This document shows, in pieces, positions 51,366-61,287 of a stretch of 64,000 nucleotides of DNA. Position 1 is the first letter of the stretch; each line of letters opens with the position of its first letter. The stretch is from CAVQZA01 sp963724805 (lineage in GTDB: Bacteria; Actinomycetota; Thermoleophilia; Gaiellales; Gaiellaceae), in the NCBI GenBank assembly GCA_963724805.1, contig CAVRWA010000011.1, positions 310,001 through 374,000 of the forward strand. Direction: 5' to 3'. The translations under genes were made by a program, and so were the position numbers. Under the pieces are notes generated by a model. The model was not told the DNA's origin. It searched no databases and worked only from the letters and a program-made list of their open reading frames with translations.

Positions 51366-51713
51366 GTGCAGATCCAGCGCTGGCACGAGGAGCCGATCGA
51401 CCAGCTCAACCCGTCGATCGGCCGGCAGATGATCCACACGGAGACGATGACTCTCGCCCGGATCATCCTCGCCAAGGGCGCCGTCGTCCCGCGCCACGAG
51501 CACGAGAACGAGCAGATCGCGACCGTGCTCCAGGGCCGGCTTCGCTTCACGGTCGCCGACGAGGAGCGGGAGGTCGTCGCAGGCGAGAGCATCCCGCTGG
51601 CCGCGAACGTACCGCACGAGGTGGAGGCGCTCGAGGACTCGATCGTGCTCGACGTCTTCTCGCCGGTGCGCGAGGACTGGCTGCGAGGCGAGGACGCCTA
51701 CCTTCGAGGCTGA
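51366..51713 (+). CDS. Cupin-domain protein
   Basis: 115 residues from GTG at 51366, one base after the leuA stop, so co-transcribed. Cupin motif 1 PRHEHENEQIATVLQGRLRF (about 40-59; His, His, Glu) and motif 2 PLAANVPHEVEAL (about 78-90; His) are both complete, indicating a metal-binding single-domain cupin. Its link to leucine synthesis is unknown. Confidence 0.8.
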   Translation: MQIQRWHEEPIDQLNPSIGRQMIHTETMTLARIILAKGAVVPRHEHENEQIATVLQGRLRFTVADEEREVVAGESIPLAANVPHEVEALEDSIVLDVFSPVREDWLRGEDAYLRG

Positions 51714-51739
51714 AGAGCCGTCGCTATAATCCGGCCCAC

Positions 51740-51813
51740 GCGGATGTAGCTCAGTTGGCTAGAGCGTCTGCTTGCCATGCAGAAGGTCGTGGGTTCGAGT
51801 CCCATCATCCGCT
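51740..51813 (+). tRNA. tRNA-Gly (GCC)
   Basis: 74-nt cloverleaf: acceptor GCGGATG/CATCCGC, D-arm GTAGCTCAGTTGGCTAGAGC, anticodon loop TTGCCAT with anticodon GCC, T-arm GTGGGTTCGAGTCCCAT. CCA tail not encoded. The 3' half is the attachment site of the neighbouring integrated element. Confidence 0.97.
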
Positions 51814-51816
51814 CTA
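51772..51816 (+). repeat. attL-like direct repeat (tRNA-Gly 3' half)
   Basis: Forty-five bases identical to 61288-61332, running from the anticodon loop to three bases past the tRNA end. Confidence 0.88.
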
Positions 51817-51820
51817 ACGA

Positions 51821-51841
51821 AAGCCCCGCTAGGCGGGGCTT
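51821..51841 (+). terminator. Terminator after tRNA-Gly
   Basis: Nine-base stem AAGCCCCGC/GCGGGGCTT with a TAG loop, followed by a T-rich stretch (TCTGTTTT), seven bases after the tRNA. Confidence 0.85.
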
Positions 51842-51875
51842 TCTGTTTTCTGTAGTGACAGCGGTTTCGCGTTTC

Positions 51876-51894
51876 ATCCCACATCTATCCCACA
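51876..51894 (+). repeat. Candidate integrase arm site, left
   Basis: Two ATCCCACA units in tandem (ATCCCACATCTATCCCACA) inside the left end of the element; the same 19-base pattern with one change occurs near the right end at 61149. Confidence 0.5.
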
Positions 51895-52991
51895 GCGGAA
51901 TTCTTAGGCCCGCCAAAAACATGCGATTCCAGCTCGATTGCCGCCTGCCGTCCGGCGCCCTTGTAGAGGTGGCCGTAGCGCCGCAGGACGAGCGTCCCGC
52001 CGTCCGCGTGGCCCATCCGCTCGGCGATCACCTTGACGTGGCAGCCGGCGGCGATCATCAGTGACGCGCCGGTGTGGCGGAGGTCGTGGAAGGTGAGCTC
52101 GGGGATGCCGGCGTGGCAGGCGGCCGGCTTGAAGATCCGGCTGTAGAAGTTGTCGGCGTCGAACGGGCCGCCTTCAGGCGCGGCGAAGAGGTAGCCCTCG
52201 GCGCGTGGTGATCGGGCGAGCTGCTGCTCGCGGAGGAGCGCAAGTGCGCGCGGCCCGACGTCGACCGTCCGTCGGCCGGCGCGCGTCTTGGTCTTCACGT
52301 GCTCGCCATCCTGGCGTTGAGCGAAGACGGCTATCGATCCGGCTCGCGAAGTCGACGTCGCCATCGCGGAGACCGAGGATCTCGCTGCGGCGGAGCAGCG
52401 TCAGGATCGAGATCGGCACGATCGCGGCGGATCGTGCTCCGGCATCCACGACTCGAGCTCCTCGGCCTCTTCCCAGGTCAGAAACCGCGGCTCGCGCTCG
52501 TCGGCTTTGGCGATGCGAATGCCGTAGATCGCGCGGTCGACCTGCTGACCGCGATCCTCAGCGGCTCTCAGAATCCGCTTGAGTAGCGAGAGGGCCATCT
52601 CGGCGCGCCGTGGCGCGTGCGTCGCGATGTTCGCGAGCAGGTCCTCGACGTGCGCTCTGCGGATCCGCTCGACCGGCAGATCGGCGAGCGGCGCGAGGTA
52701 GCGAAGGCAGTCCTCTGCGACCCGGATCGTCTTCGGCCGCGGCCGGACGCGCCCGGCGGCCCCGATCGACGAACCGCTCGAGCCACGCCTGACTGACCTC
52801 GCGGAATCGCTCGGGCGCCGCCTGGTAGAGGCCGCCCGCCTGGCGTCTGCCGCTCGACGTCGAGCTTGAACGCCTGCGCATCTTTGTGGACCGAGAACGT
52901 GCGAGAGCGGTGCGCGACCATCGGCGTCGCGGTAACGAACGTCGTAGCGGCGTTCTCCCTTCGCGGTGCGGTATGGGCGGATCGATGCCAT
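51885..52991 (-). pseudogene. Tyrosine-recombinase integrase, frameshifted
   Basis: Reading the minus strand from ATG 52991 gives MASIRPYRTAKGERRYDVRY (arm-binding domain). It then continues in other frames: HRSRTFSVHKDAQAFKLDVE, GLYQAAPERFREVSQAWLERF, a SAM-like core domain with TIRVAEDCLRYLAPLADLP, the first catalytic Arg in LLRRSEILGL, and finally HDLRHTGAS, ERMGHA and a late Tyr in LRRYGHLY. All domains of a phage-type integrase are present in order, but at least five frame changes are needed to read through. Either inactivated by indels or affected by sequence errors. Confidence 0.8.
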
Positions 52992-53007
52992 CGCTGCCTC
53001 CTTCGTA

Positions 53008-53223
53008 TCACCGTCGTCCGAAGAGGTTCGAGGCTACGCCCTCGCGCTGGCCCTCCAGCCAGCGGACGACCTCGGCCTCGGCGAAGAGGCGCCGCCCTTC
53101 GACCTTGTAGGAGGGGAGCTCGCCGCGAGCGGCGAGCCGGTAGACCTTCTCGGGCTGGCAGCGGAGCACGCCGGCGAGTTCGTCGACGGTGAGGAAGGCC
53201 GGCAGAGATCCCTGCGCACCCAT
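53008..53223 (-). CDS. Excisionase-like helix-turn-helix protein
   Basis: 71 residues, ATG at 53223. A MerR-type (HTH_17) DNA-binding unit: FLTVDELAGVLRCQPEKVYRLAARGELPSYK (two helices and wing) with RRLFAEAEVVRWLEG after it. Such small proteins next to integrases act as excisionases or recombination directionality factors. It is upstream of and in the same direction as the integrase and is intact. Confidence 0.8.
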   Translation of the reverse strand: MGAQGSLPAFLTVDELAGVLRCQPEKVYRLAARGELPSYKVEGRRLFAEAEVVRWLEGQREGVASNLFGRR

Positions 53224-53291
53224 GACAGCCAACGAAGCATATCAGGTGCGTAGGACACCACTCGGCCGCTGCGTCGGATAGACTTCTGTCC

Positions 53292-53583
53292 GTGAGGAGC
53301 GGCGAGGTCATCCGCGAGGCACGCCTGCTGGCCGGGCTGTCCCAGGAAGGGCTGGCCGAGCGGATCGGCGTTCCGCGCCAGTCGGTCGCTCGCTGGGAGC
53401 GGGGCGCGGTCGAGCCTGGCTTCGATACGGTCCGCCGGCTGCTCAGGAGTTGCGGCTTCGACGTCTCTCTCGTCCGCTACGAACCGGACGAGTCCGCTGA
53501 AGTCCGCCTGAGCGGGAGAGCTGGAGCTGACCCCGCAGGAGCGGCTGCTCGCAATGCTCGGCGACCCTGGCAAGAAATCTTGA
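53292..53583 (+). pseudogene. XRE-type helix-turn-helix regulator, frameshifted near its end
   Basis: GTG at 53292 starts an XRE HTH: IREARLLAGLSQEGLAERIGVP followed by QSVARWERGAVEPGFDTVRRLL. After about residue 75 the frame slips: the expected ending LTPQERLLAMLGDPGKKS with TGA at 53581-53583 is in another frame, overlapping the next ATG. Probably the regulator or antitoxin of the following nucleotidyltransferase. Confidence 0.7.
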
Positions 53584-54111
53584 TGGCACGCCATCGCGCC
53601 CAGCCGCGGTTCGACCCATACGCGATCCTCAAGCGCGCTCGAGCGGCGAACGCGTCGAGCTACGTCATTGTCGGCGCGTTCGCTCGCGTGCTCGTCGGCG
53701 CCGACGAGATCACGCGCGGCATCGACCTCACGCCCTCCAGCACCCGAGAGAACCTCCGCCGCCTCGACCTCGCTCTCGAGGAGATCAACGCCCACCGTCC
53801 CGACGGAAGCGAGCCGGCGGTGCAGACGACCGACTACACGCGCGAGCCGGTCATCGAGCTCGAGACCGACCACGGCGAGGTGAAGATCGTCCCCTTCCCA
53901 GAAGGCACGCGCGGCTACGACGACCTCCGCCGCGCCGCCGAGCGCCAACCGATCGGCCAAGGCCTACGCCCCTCCGTCGCCTCGCCCGGCGACCTCGCCC
54001 GCATGCTCCACGGCCTCGGCCGCGAGGAAGACATGCCCCAAACTCACCATGATGCGCCGCCTGATCGAACTCGAGCACGGACTCCACCGCGACCTCTCGA
54101 TCGAGCTCTGA
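53583..54111 (+). pseudogene. DUF6036/AbiEii-like nucleotidyltransferase, frameshifted near its end
   Basis: ATG at 53583, overlapping the HTH stop. The core YVIVGAFARVLVGADEITRGIDLTP (about 24-48) is the pattern of nucleotidyltransferase-fold proteins in which a helix is followed by a D-L-type acidic pair; here only one Asp of the usual pair is clear. ELETDHGEVKIVPFP follows. Near 54040 an extra C shifts the frame; the proper ending KLTMMRRLIELEHGLHRDL with TGA at 54109 is in the next frame. Probable toxin- or resistance-type partner of the XRE gene. Confidence 0.65.
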
Positions 54112-54254
54112 CGATCAAGGGAAAGGGTCCGGCGGTTCGAGTCGAACACACCGGGCGGAACTTGGAGTTGCGCAAACCAGCTCGTCACCGGCGAGCGGCT
54201 GAGTCTCGAGTGAAAGTCGCAGCTTGGCCGACGATCGAGCGAGAGCACGCTCGC

Positions 54255-54961
54255 TCAAAGGGCACGATGCTCCGCTGCGTGCGGCGCAAGGCAGAGGTTA
54301 GTCACCCTCCGAGCGTGGTGAATCGCAGCCGGCTGACGTCGAACTTCAGTGACGGCCGCCGCTGGTTGGGACCAGCGTGGAGGGACCATCCGTGCCAGGC
54401 GACGATCTTGACTGAGCCGACAGCCGTCAGAGTGGGGTACAGGTACTGAGTTGACAGTATAGGGCCTGCTGAGACTCTGCGGGTTCGGAACGAGGGGATA
54501 CCGGAGGGGATAGGGCCTGGTCTGCACGATCACGAATCCGTGTTGTTGGTCATGCGTGAACGCACCGGCGTACACGTTCACGAGTTTGTTGGCGTGCCAG
54601 TGCACCCAAACCTTGGCTTCCAGCAGATAGATCGACGAGGGGAACGGCTTGGAGTATATCGATGAGCGCGTCTAGTGGGCGAGGCCTGATCTCCCAATGC
54701 TTCAGAAGCCCCGGCATCGGCAGCCCCGAGGTTCCCCTCATCGTTGGGACGTTGCCTGAGGAGCATCGAAGACCTTTTCCAGCGCCGCTGCTTGCCGCTC
54801 GGGAGGGTGACACCGGAGACCGTTGTGGAGCGCCGCGGGCTTGTCGCTTGGGAGAGTGTCTTTCGAGCTGGAGCTGAGGACGCGAGTGACGGCGACACCA
54901 GAGAGCGCGGCGACGCCGCAAGCAGCGAGCGCCACCCCACGACGACTCTCGTCGGACGCAT
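54255..54961 (-). pseudogene. Frameshifted exported protein
   Basis: From ATG near 54961 the frames combine to give a signal-like start (RPTRVVVGWRSLLA then ACGVAALSGVAVTRVL), a middle part (MPGLLKHWEIRPRPLDALI) and a clear C-terminal stretch AKVWVHWHANKLVNVYAG and FTHDQQHGFVIVQTRP. Three reading-frame changes are needed. No family recognised. Confidence 0.45.
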
Positions 54962-55077
54962 GAACATCCCGGCATCGCCCCAATCATCGACCCACGATGA
55001 CGCAGACGACCAGGTCGCGCATCCCCAGTTCGGCGCGAACGGGGAGCATTCCTGAACTCGGGCAGCCGAGAGTTGGG

Positions 55078-55305
55078 TCACTCCCTCCGTACCGCAGTCC
55101 CGAGGATCACACTTGGGCACTGCCGCGCCGCGGCGAAGTCGCCGATCATCATCGCGAAGAACAAACCGTTCGCATCCGGCTCCAGAACCGGACAACCGAC
55201 CACGACGGTCACGTCGTGATGCCGCTCCTTGATGGATTGCGTGGTGCCGCACCCCGAAACGGTCGTGAGCACCCCGACTGTTGCCAGCGTCATCAGTCTC
55301 ACCAT
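55078..55305 (-). CDS. Small putative lipoprotein
   Basis: 75 residues, ATG at 55305. Hydrophobic start VRLMTLATVGVLTTVSGC with a lipobox-like TVSGC at about 15-19, then a short acidic and basic tail with two further Cys. The sequence just upstream of its start (ACCCACGATGA) also occurs upstream of the neighbouring broken gene, near 54990, suggesting a duplicated promoter region. Confidence 0.45.
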   Translation of the reverse strand: MVRLMTLATVGVLTTVSGCGTTQSIKERHHDVTVVVGCPVLEPDANGLFFAMMIGDFAAARQCPSVILGTAVRRE

Positions 55306-55436
55306 CGCTGACCCACGATGAAGCAGATCTACAGGCTTCGCATCCCTCGGATGGCGAGATCGGGGGAGGCTTCTGTGTTTTGTCAAGCGTCTCGGTCGGC
55401 TTGGGCACGCGAGGCGCTATTCCCGTGCTGAGCGAA

Positions 55437-55873
55437 CTACTGGGAGACGGTTCCTTCCATCATGATGGGAGACGGGTCCTTGGTTGCCAGGCGACAGGTT
55501 CCCCCCTGTTCCCCGCCCACGAAGCCCGGTGTAGGCCTTCGTTCCCTTGGTGATTTTCCAGGCCCCGAAGTGGCCGATGGTGATCCGGATGGTTCCCTTC
55601 GCGCCGTAAAGGATGCGAACGCCGCGACCCGGTTCGCCGGCGGCGTCGTCAACGAACTTTCCGTGATCAGTGATCGCGCCGTAGCTGATCGAAGTGCCCT
55701 CGACCGGGATTGCCGGGGCCTAGCCCCGGTCCGTTGAGGAAGATGTTCACCGTGCCCTGCAAGGCCCTGCTTGAGCTCGCACGGGGCGCGCCGGTCGCTG
55801 CGGCCGTCACGGCGACCTGCACTGCCAGCAGGAGCAACAAGCCTGCGACGATGGTCAGTATCCGGCGCTTCAT
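55437..55873 (-). pseudogene. Small exported protein, frameshifted
   Basis: ATG at 55873 after GGGAGG; signal peptide KRRILTIVAGLLLLLAVQVA. The mature part continues GTVNIFLNGPGLGPG, then in another frame ISYGAITDHGKFVDD, GTIRITIGHFGAWKITKG and TKAYTGLRGRG, and ends in the first frame group at TAG 55437. Two indels in G/C runs break it. It looks like a small beta-barrel secreted protein. Confidence 0.5.
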
Positions 55874-55884
55874 CCCAACCTCCC

Positions 55885-57119
55885 TTAGTTCTTCTGCTCG
55901 GGCGACCAGGCAAACGGGACCTTCGGTCCCCGGCCGGTCCTGCGTCAGGCTCCGCTGCCCACTGCCGTCGGCGTTGATGACGTAGATCTCTGCGCTGCCG
56001 TCGCGATCGCGTTTGAAGGCGATCTTTCGCCCGTCTGGCGACCAGGCAGGAGCTGGCAGGTAGGTGCGCGTCGCGTTGCGCGTCAGCCTCCGCTTGCCCG
56101 CTGCCGTCGGCGTTCATGACGTAGACGTCGAGGTTGCCGCCGCGCTGGCCTCTGACGAAGGCGATCTTCCGCCCGTCGGGCGACCAGGCAGAGATCGAAG
56201 TCCCACGCCGGGTTGTGCGTCAGCCTCCGCTCGCCGCTGCCGTCGGCGTTCATGACATGGATCTCGGGGTTGCCGGCGCGGTAGCCTCGAAGGCGATCTT
56301 CCGCCCGTCGGGCGACCAGATCGGAATGCCGTCGAGCCCCCAGTCGCGCGTCAGGTTCCGCCGCCCGCTCCCGTCGGTGTTCATGTCGTGGATCTCGTAC
56401 GTTGGCCGTAGCTGCCGCTCACGAAGGCAATCTTGCCGCCCGTCGGGCGACCAGGCAGCCGAGGCCGTCGTCCGCACGGGTTGCGCGTGAGGTTCTGCTG
56501 TCCGCTGCCGTCGGCGTTCATGACGTAGATCTCCGGTTGCCGTCGCGGCGCTACAAAGGCCAGCTTCCGCCCGTCGGGTGACCAGGCAGGAGCGCCGTCG
56601 TACACCGCCCTGTGCGTGAGGTTCCGCTGCCCGCTGCCGTCGGCGTTTATGACGCGTAGACCTCCCGGTTGCCCGCCGGAGCGATTTTGTGAAGCGCGAT
56701 CTTCCGTCCGTCGGGCGCCCACAGGTAGGCGGTGATCCGTCGAGCCACGCGTGGCCGGTCGAGCCTTCGGCTTCGTGCCCGCTCCCGTCGTGCGTTCATG
56801 ACGTAGATCTGCGGTGTTGCTTTGCCGGACACGAACATGCGAATGAACGCGATCTTCGAGCTCGCCGCTCCGGCGGAAGGCTTGGCCGTGCTGAGAGCGC
56901 AGCGCGATGCAGGCTCGCGACCGTGCGGTGCGCTCTAGAACCGTGAAGACCGTTACTCCGACGAGCACCACGGAGGCAGCCACGGGCCGAATAGATGCGT
57001 CGTCGACGCCGCGCGCGCTGCCTTGCCTCCTCGATCAACGCCTCGACGAGGGCCTCGAGCTCCTCGCGGTCGACGGGATCGCTCGGGCGAGGCAGGCGAG
57101 GCGGAGCGGTGACGGGCAC
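55885..57119 (-). pseudogene. Membrane-anchored TolB-like PD40 propeller protein, heavily frameshifted
   Basis: The start (GTG 57119) gives an acidic N-terminal domain (DPVDREELEALVEALIEEA), then a membrane segment (ASVVLVGVTVFTVL) near 56950. About seven PD40 propeller repeats follow, each with NADGSGxxNLT and PAWSPDGRKIAF, spread over three frames to TAA at 55885. The single protein would be about 400 residues. It is divergent from a GntR regulator, with a palindromic operator between them. At least six indels. Confidence 0.7.
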
Positions 57120-57142
57120 AGCTGCCTCCTTGACTCAGTTGC

Positions 57143-57157
57143 GCTAGTATTACTAGC
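57143..57157. promoter_or_regulatory. Perfect palindrome, candidate GntR operator
   Basis: GCTAGTATTACTAGC, a perfect 15-base palindrome centred on 57150, between the divergent GntR gene (start 57168) and the PD40 gene (start 57119). A TTGACT -35-like box lies at 57130. It would let one repressor control both genes. Confidence 0.65.
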
Positions 57158-57167
57158 ACCATGTTGC

Positions 57168-57509
57168 GTGTCAAGGTCGACAGGGCGCGACCCCACCGAT
57201 CTTTACGAGCAGGTTGCCGCTGAGATTCGGCGGGCGATCGCCGAAGGCGAGGTGAAGCCGGGAGAGCGCCTCCCGCCTGCGAAGGATCTCGCAGCCGTCC
57301 TCGGCGTCAACACGAACACCGTGCTCCGCGCGTTACGCGTGCTTCGGAACGAGGGGCTGCTCGAGTTCCGACGCGGTCGTGGCACGACGGTTGCAGGGAC
57401 GCCGGAACGTGGTGCCGTCGTCCAGCGAGCGAAGGAACTCGTCGACTTCGCCCGCCACCAGGGTTACGGCCTGGACGAGCTGGTCGAGATCATCGAGGAC
57501 GTCGGCTGA
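57168..57509 (+). CDS. GntR family transcriptional regulator (YtrA-type)
   Basis: 113 residues from GTG at 57168. Winged HTH: LYEQVAAEIRRAIAEGEVKPGERLPPAKDLA then VNTNTVLRALRVLRNEGLLEFRRGRGTTV. Only a short helical tail follows, as in YtrA-subfamily regulators, which lack a large effector domain. A perfect palindrome lies just upstream. It is one of the intact genes of the element. Confidence 0.85.
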   Translation: MSRSTGRDPTDLYEQVAAEIRRAIAEGEVKPGERLPPAKDLAAVLGVNTNTVLRALRVLRNEGLLEFRRGRGTTVAGTPERGAVVQRAKELVDFARHQGYGLDELVEIIEDVG

Positions 57510-57651
57510 CTAAAAGTCTCGCAGACCTAGGTACATTCCGGAACTGGCAGTCAGGGCTCCCGGATCGCCTGTCCGGTTCTGTCTACACCCGGTTGGGGTT
57601 GAGTTCGAGCAATTCGAAGGCGCGGCGTTGGAGCTGGCGTACACTGAGGTC

Positions 57652-57873
57652 ATGGCGTCGCGTGAGTACGAGGTGGTGCTGACCCCGGAGGAGGCGGGTC
57701 GCTACAGCGTCACCGTTCCCGCGCTGCCCGGGTGCATCAGCCAGGGTGCAACGCGTGAGGAGGCGCTGGCGATGATCCGGGAGGCGATCGAGGTATACCT
57801 CGAATCGCTCGAGGCGCACGGCGACCCGATTCCCGGTCCGATCGAGATCGAGCGCGTCACAGTCTCGGCGTGA
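57652..57873 (+). CDS. HicB-like antitoxin
   Basis: 73 residues, ATG at 57652. RNase-H-like HicB fold: YEVVLTPEEAGRYSVTVPALPGCISQGATREEALAMIREAIEVYLE is the family signature (read as the VPALPGC and EEALAMIREAIE motifs). No C-terminal DNA-binding domain is present. It neutralises the HicA encoded immediately downstream and overlaps it by GTGA. Confidence 0.85.
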   Translation: MASREYEVVLTPEEAGRYSVTVPALPGCISQGATREEALAMIREAIEVYLESLEAHGDPIPGPIEIERVTVSA

Positions 57874-58097
57874 CGCCGCGGTTACCGGCGGTGACGCCGC
57901 GCCAGGCGGTGCGTGCGCTGGAGCGCTGCGGCTGGCAGCTCGATCGAGTCAGGGGAAGCCACCACGTCTTCCGCCATCCGGACCATCGGCACCGCGTGGT
58001 CGTGCCGATGCACGCTCGCGACCTCGCCAGAGGGACGCTCAACGCGATCGTCGAGGCGTCAGGTGTCGGTCGCGAGGAGTTCCTGAGGCTGCTCTGA
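57870..58097 (+). CDS. HicA-like mRNA interferase toxin
   Basis: 75 residues from GTG at 57870 (a GTG at 57888 would fit family length better). dsRBD-like HicA fold: AVRALERCGWQLDRVRGSHHVFRH with the catalytic His in GSHHVF, then VVVPMHARDLARGTLNAIV. It cleaves mRNA when free. Antitoxin precedes toxin here, the reverse of the E. coli order. Both genes are intact. Confidence 0.85.
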   Translation: MTPRLPAVTPRQAVRALERCGWQLDRVRGSHHVFRHPDHRHRVVVPMHARDLARGTLNAIVEASGVGREEFLRLL

Positions 58098-58169
58098 CCC
58101 CGGGAGCTGCGAGAGGCGCGGGTCGCGATGGGTCGAGACCGTACTCGAGAATCACAGCTCGAGTCCAAG

Positions 58170-61055
58170 GCTGGGCGGCTCAGGCTCGAGTGCTCGCCGG
58201 CCCGGCGGCTCCGGCCGTAGTGACCGAGTCGGCGTCAGGTCGTCGCGATCGCGGGCTGGCGGTGGCAGGCGCCCAGCCGTGGGCGGTGCCAGCTCCAGCT
58301 TTGCGCGCGTCTCGTCGATACCTCGGAGGGCGGCCTGGCGGAGCGCGATCTCGGCCTGGAGTTCGAAGCGTCGGTCGCCGCGGCTGCCACCAAGCCGAGC
58401 TGCTTGAGCTCACGCTCCGGCGGCCGCGAGTTGCTCGGCTGTTCGGGCGCGTTGCTGTTCGAGTTCCTGCTGCCGTCGGGTGACCAGACGGGCGTTGACG
58501 TCGTGGTGCCGTGTGGTCTGGTCGAGCGCGAGCGGCTCGGCGGCGGAGCGTTGCGAGGGCGCGCGCGACCGCGCTCGGGCGGATCGGGCCGGTCGGGTTC
58601 GCGGCCGTGCGCTCTCCCGCTCGAGCGCGTCGGCTCGGCGAGGTAGAGGCGGGTCTCGGCGCGGGCGCGGGTGCAGGCGACGTAGCCCCACTCCTGGAGC
58701 GCGCCCTGGTCGTGGAGCAGGACGAAGGCGCGCTCGACGGTGGCGCCTTGGGCGGCGTGGCCGGTGAGCGCGTAGCCGTGCTCGAGGTGCTCGGCGCGCG
58801 TAGCGTCGATCGAGCGAGCGCGAGCGACGCCGCCGTCGGTCCGGAGCGTGAGCGCCTCGGTCGTCGAGGTCGACGACGGTGGCGCGGGTGCCGTTGCGGA
58901 CGCCGAGCCGCTCGTCGTTGTGGCGGCAGAGGACGCGGTCGCCGACGCGGAACTCGCGCTCGCCGACGCTCGAGCGCGCTCGGGCCCGAGCCGGCCGGCG
59001 CGGGCATGAGCAGCGTGCGGGCGGCGTCGTTGAGGTCGCGGACGTCGGCGCGCCGGTAGGCGAGCATCACGTTGCCGGCGAGGTCGTGCTGGGCGGTCTG
59101 CCACCAGTCCTCGAGCAGCCGCTGCTTGGCGGCGGTCGGGTCGTCGTCGACGTGGAGGCGGCCGCGCCGGGCGGCGTGGGCGAGGTAGGGCTCGGGGTCG
59201 CCGCCGCGCAGCTGGCGAGCGCTTCGCCGTTCGAGCGGGTCGCGCTGGCGGCGGTTCTCGGCGAGCTCGATCGCGCCGAGCCGTTCGCAGAGGGCGGGGA
59301 AGAGCCCGCCGGCGCCGACCGGCGGCAGCTGCTGCGGGTCGCCGACCAGGAGCGCCTTCCCCTCCGCCCGCTCGACGAGCTCGAGCAGCGGCGCGAGCAC
59401 CCGCGTCTCGGCCATGCCGGCCTCGTCGACGACGAGCACGCAGCCGCGCGGGAGACCGCCCTCGCGCTGGGCGTCGAGCAGCAGCCGGTGCAGGGTGCGG
59501 CTGGCGATGCCGGCGCCGGCGGCGAGCTCGTCGGCGGCCGGCCGCTCGGCGCCGCGCCGAGCACCGGCACGCCGCTCTCGCGGTAGGCGTCGGCGAGCAG
59601 CGCGCAGGGCGGTCGTCTTGCCCGCACCGGCGACGCCGACGACGCAGACGACCCGATCGGGTCGCGTCGAGGCCTCGTGGACGAGCATCGCGCTGCTCGC
59701 CCGTGAGCTCGGCGGCCGACTGCATCAGCGTCCGCGCGAGCAGCTTCCTGTCCGGGCGCGGCGCGCCGACGTCGCGGCCGGCGAGCGCGAGCTCGAGCGC
59801 CTCGCGTTCGAGCTGCGAGCAGCTCGCGGGTCGTGAACCGCGCCGGCCGGCCCGGCGCCTCGCCCGGCTCGAGCAGCTCGACGCCCGGAAACCGCGAGAG
59901 CTCCTCCGCGGCCGCGAGCACCTGCGTCCACCGGCGCGCCGTCGCGCAGCGAGCCGGCGACGGCGCAGACGAGCTCCGGCATCGTGAAGGTCGTCTGCTT
60001 CTCGGTCAGCCCGTCGCGGCGCGAACAGGTGCGGCGGCGAGCTGCTCGCGATCGACCGAGCGGCACGTCGAGCGGACGCTCGTGCGACGAGCCGCTCGAG
60101 CTCGCGGCGGCCGAGGCCGTGCTCGGCCGCGCGCGCCAGCCAGTGCTCACGCAGCCGCGGCAGGTCGACCTGCTCCTTCGCCTCCCGGGTCGCGAGCGCC
60201 GCGACGCGGGCGGCGGCGAAGCCCTCGGTGCCGAGCGCCTCCATGTGCTCGAGCAGCGACCGCCGCCGGGTCGAGAAGGCGCGGATCGCCTCCTCCGGGA
60301 CGCCGCGCGAGCTCGCGCCATGCCCTTGACCGGCTCCGTCCACTCGAGCGCCGAGCCGGCAGGTCAGCTCGTGCCGGAGCTGCGCCTCGTAGAGGTAGCC
60401 GGCGGCGAGCCGGTAGCTCTTGCAGGATCGCCTCGCCGTCGAGCGCCCGCCACTCGCCGTCATCGGTGCGGGTCATGTTGGCGACGATCACGTGCGTGTG
60501 CAGGTGCGGGTCCTGCGCGCGCGAGGTGCGGTGCCGGAACGCCGCCGCGACGAAGCCGTCGCCGTGCTCGCGGATCGCGCCACCGTGGCCGCGGCGGACG
60601 ACGCAGGCCTCCCGCTCGAGATAGCCGAGCGCCGCCTGCCACGCAGCCTCGTGCGCCTCGCTGATCTCCCGCCGCACCCGCTCGTCGTCGGTCAGCGCGT
60701 GCAGCAGGCTGACGCTCTTCGGGCACGAGAAGACGAGGTCGTAGCCGGAGACCGGCGCGAGCCGCTTCGGCTCCTCCCGCCACTCGCCCGTCTCGACGTC
60801 GAGCGTGCGGACCGTGATCGTCCGCTCGCGCACCGGCGCGCGCAGCCGTCGCTCGCTCGCCGGGTCGACGCCGCGAAGCAGCGTCCCGAGGTCGCCGTCC
60901 TCGACCACGCCGAGGAGCCCGAGCTCCGCAGCACCGCTGCCGGCCCAGAGCCCCGGAGACTCGCCGCGGCCGGCGTAGTAGTCGTCCAGACCCGCCGCGA
61001 CCTGCTGCTCGTAGTAGGCCTCCTGCCCCAGCGTCAGCTTCGCCACGCTCAGCAC
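58170..61055 (-). pseudogene. MobF/TrwC-type relaxase-helicase, multiply frameshifted
   Basis: GTG at 61055 opens VLSVAKLTLGQEAYYEQQV (relaxase start, with the catalytic Tyr pair). DLVFSCPKSVSLLHAL and the metal-binding HLHTHVIVAN (near 60490) follow. After about 60450 the frame slips, and the helicase half is found in other frames: VVGVAGAGKTTAL (Walker A, near 59640), LVVDEAGMAE (Walker B), GDPQQLPPVGAGGL, and the final GYALTGHAAQGATV and GYVACTRARAE motifs. The intact protein would exceed 900 residues and would nick the transfer origin and unwind the strand. Confidence 0.85.
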
Positions 61056-61148
61056 GCCGACCCCACCCACGAACAGCGAACGAGCCGAGACGCATATGCA
61101 CCGGAGGTGCGCAAGCGTTGCCCGTTTGCAAAACGAGCAACAGACGCC

Positions 61149-61167
61149 ATCCCACATACATCCCACA
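61149..61167 (+). repeat. Candidate integrase arm site, right
   Basis: ATCCCACATACATCCCACA, same orientation and one mismatch from 51876-51894, placed about 120 bases inside attR. Confidence 0.5.
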
Positions 61168-61287
61168 CCAGGTGCGCAGAAGGCCGCATCAGGCGGCACT
61201 TTGAGGCCTCGCTGAAGCTGAAGAAATCCCTGCAAAGCGGGCAAATTCATGGAGGATCCGTTGTCAGCGCAGACGCCGGGAAAAGCG

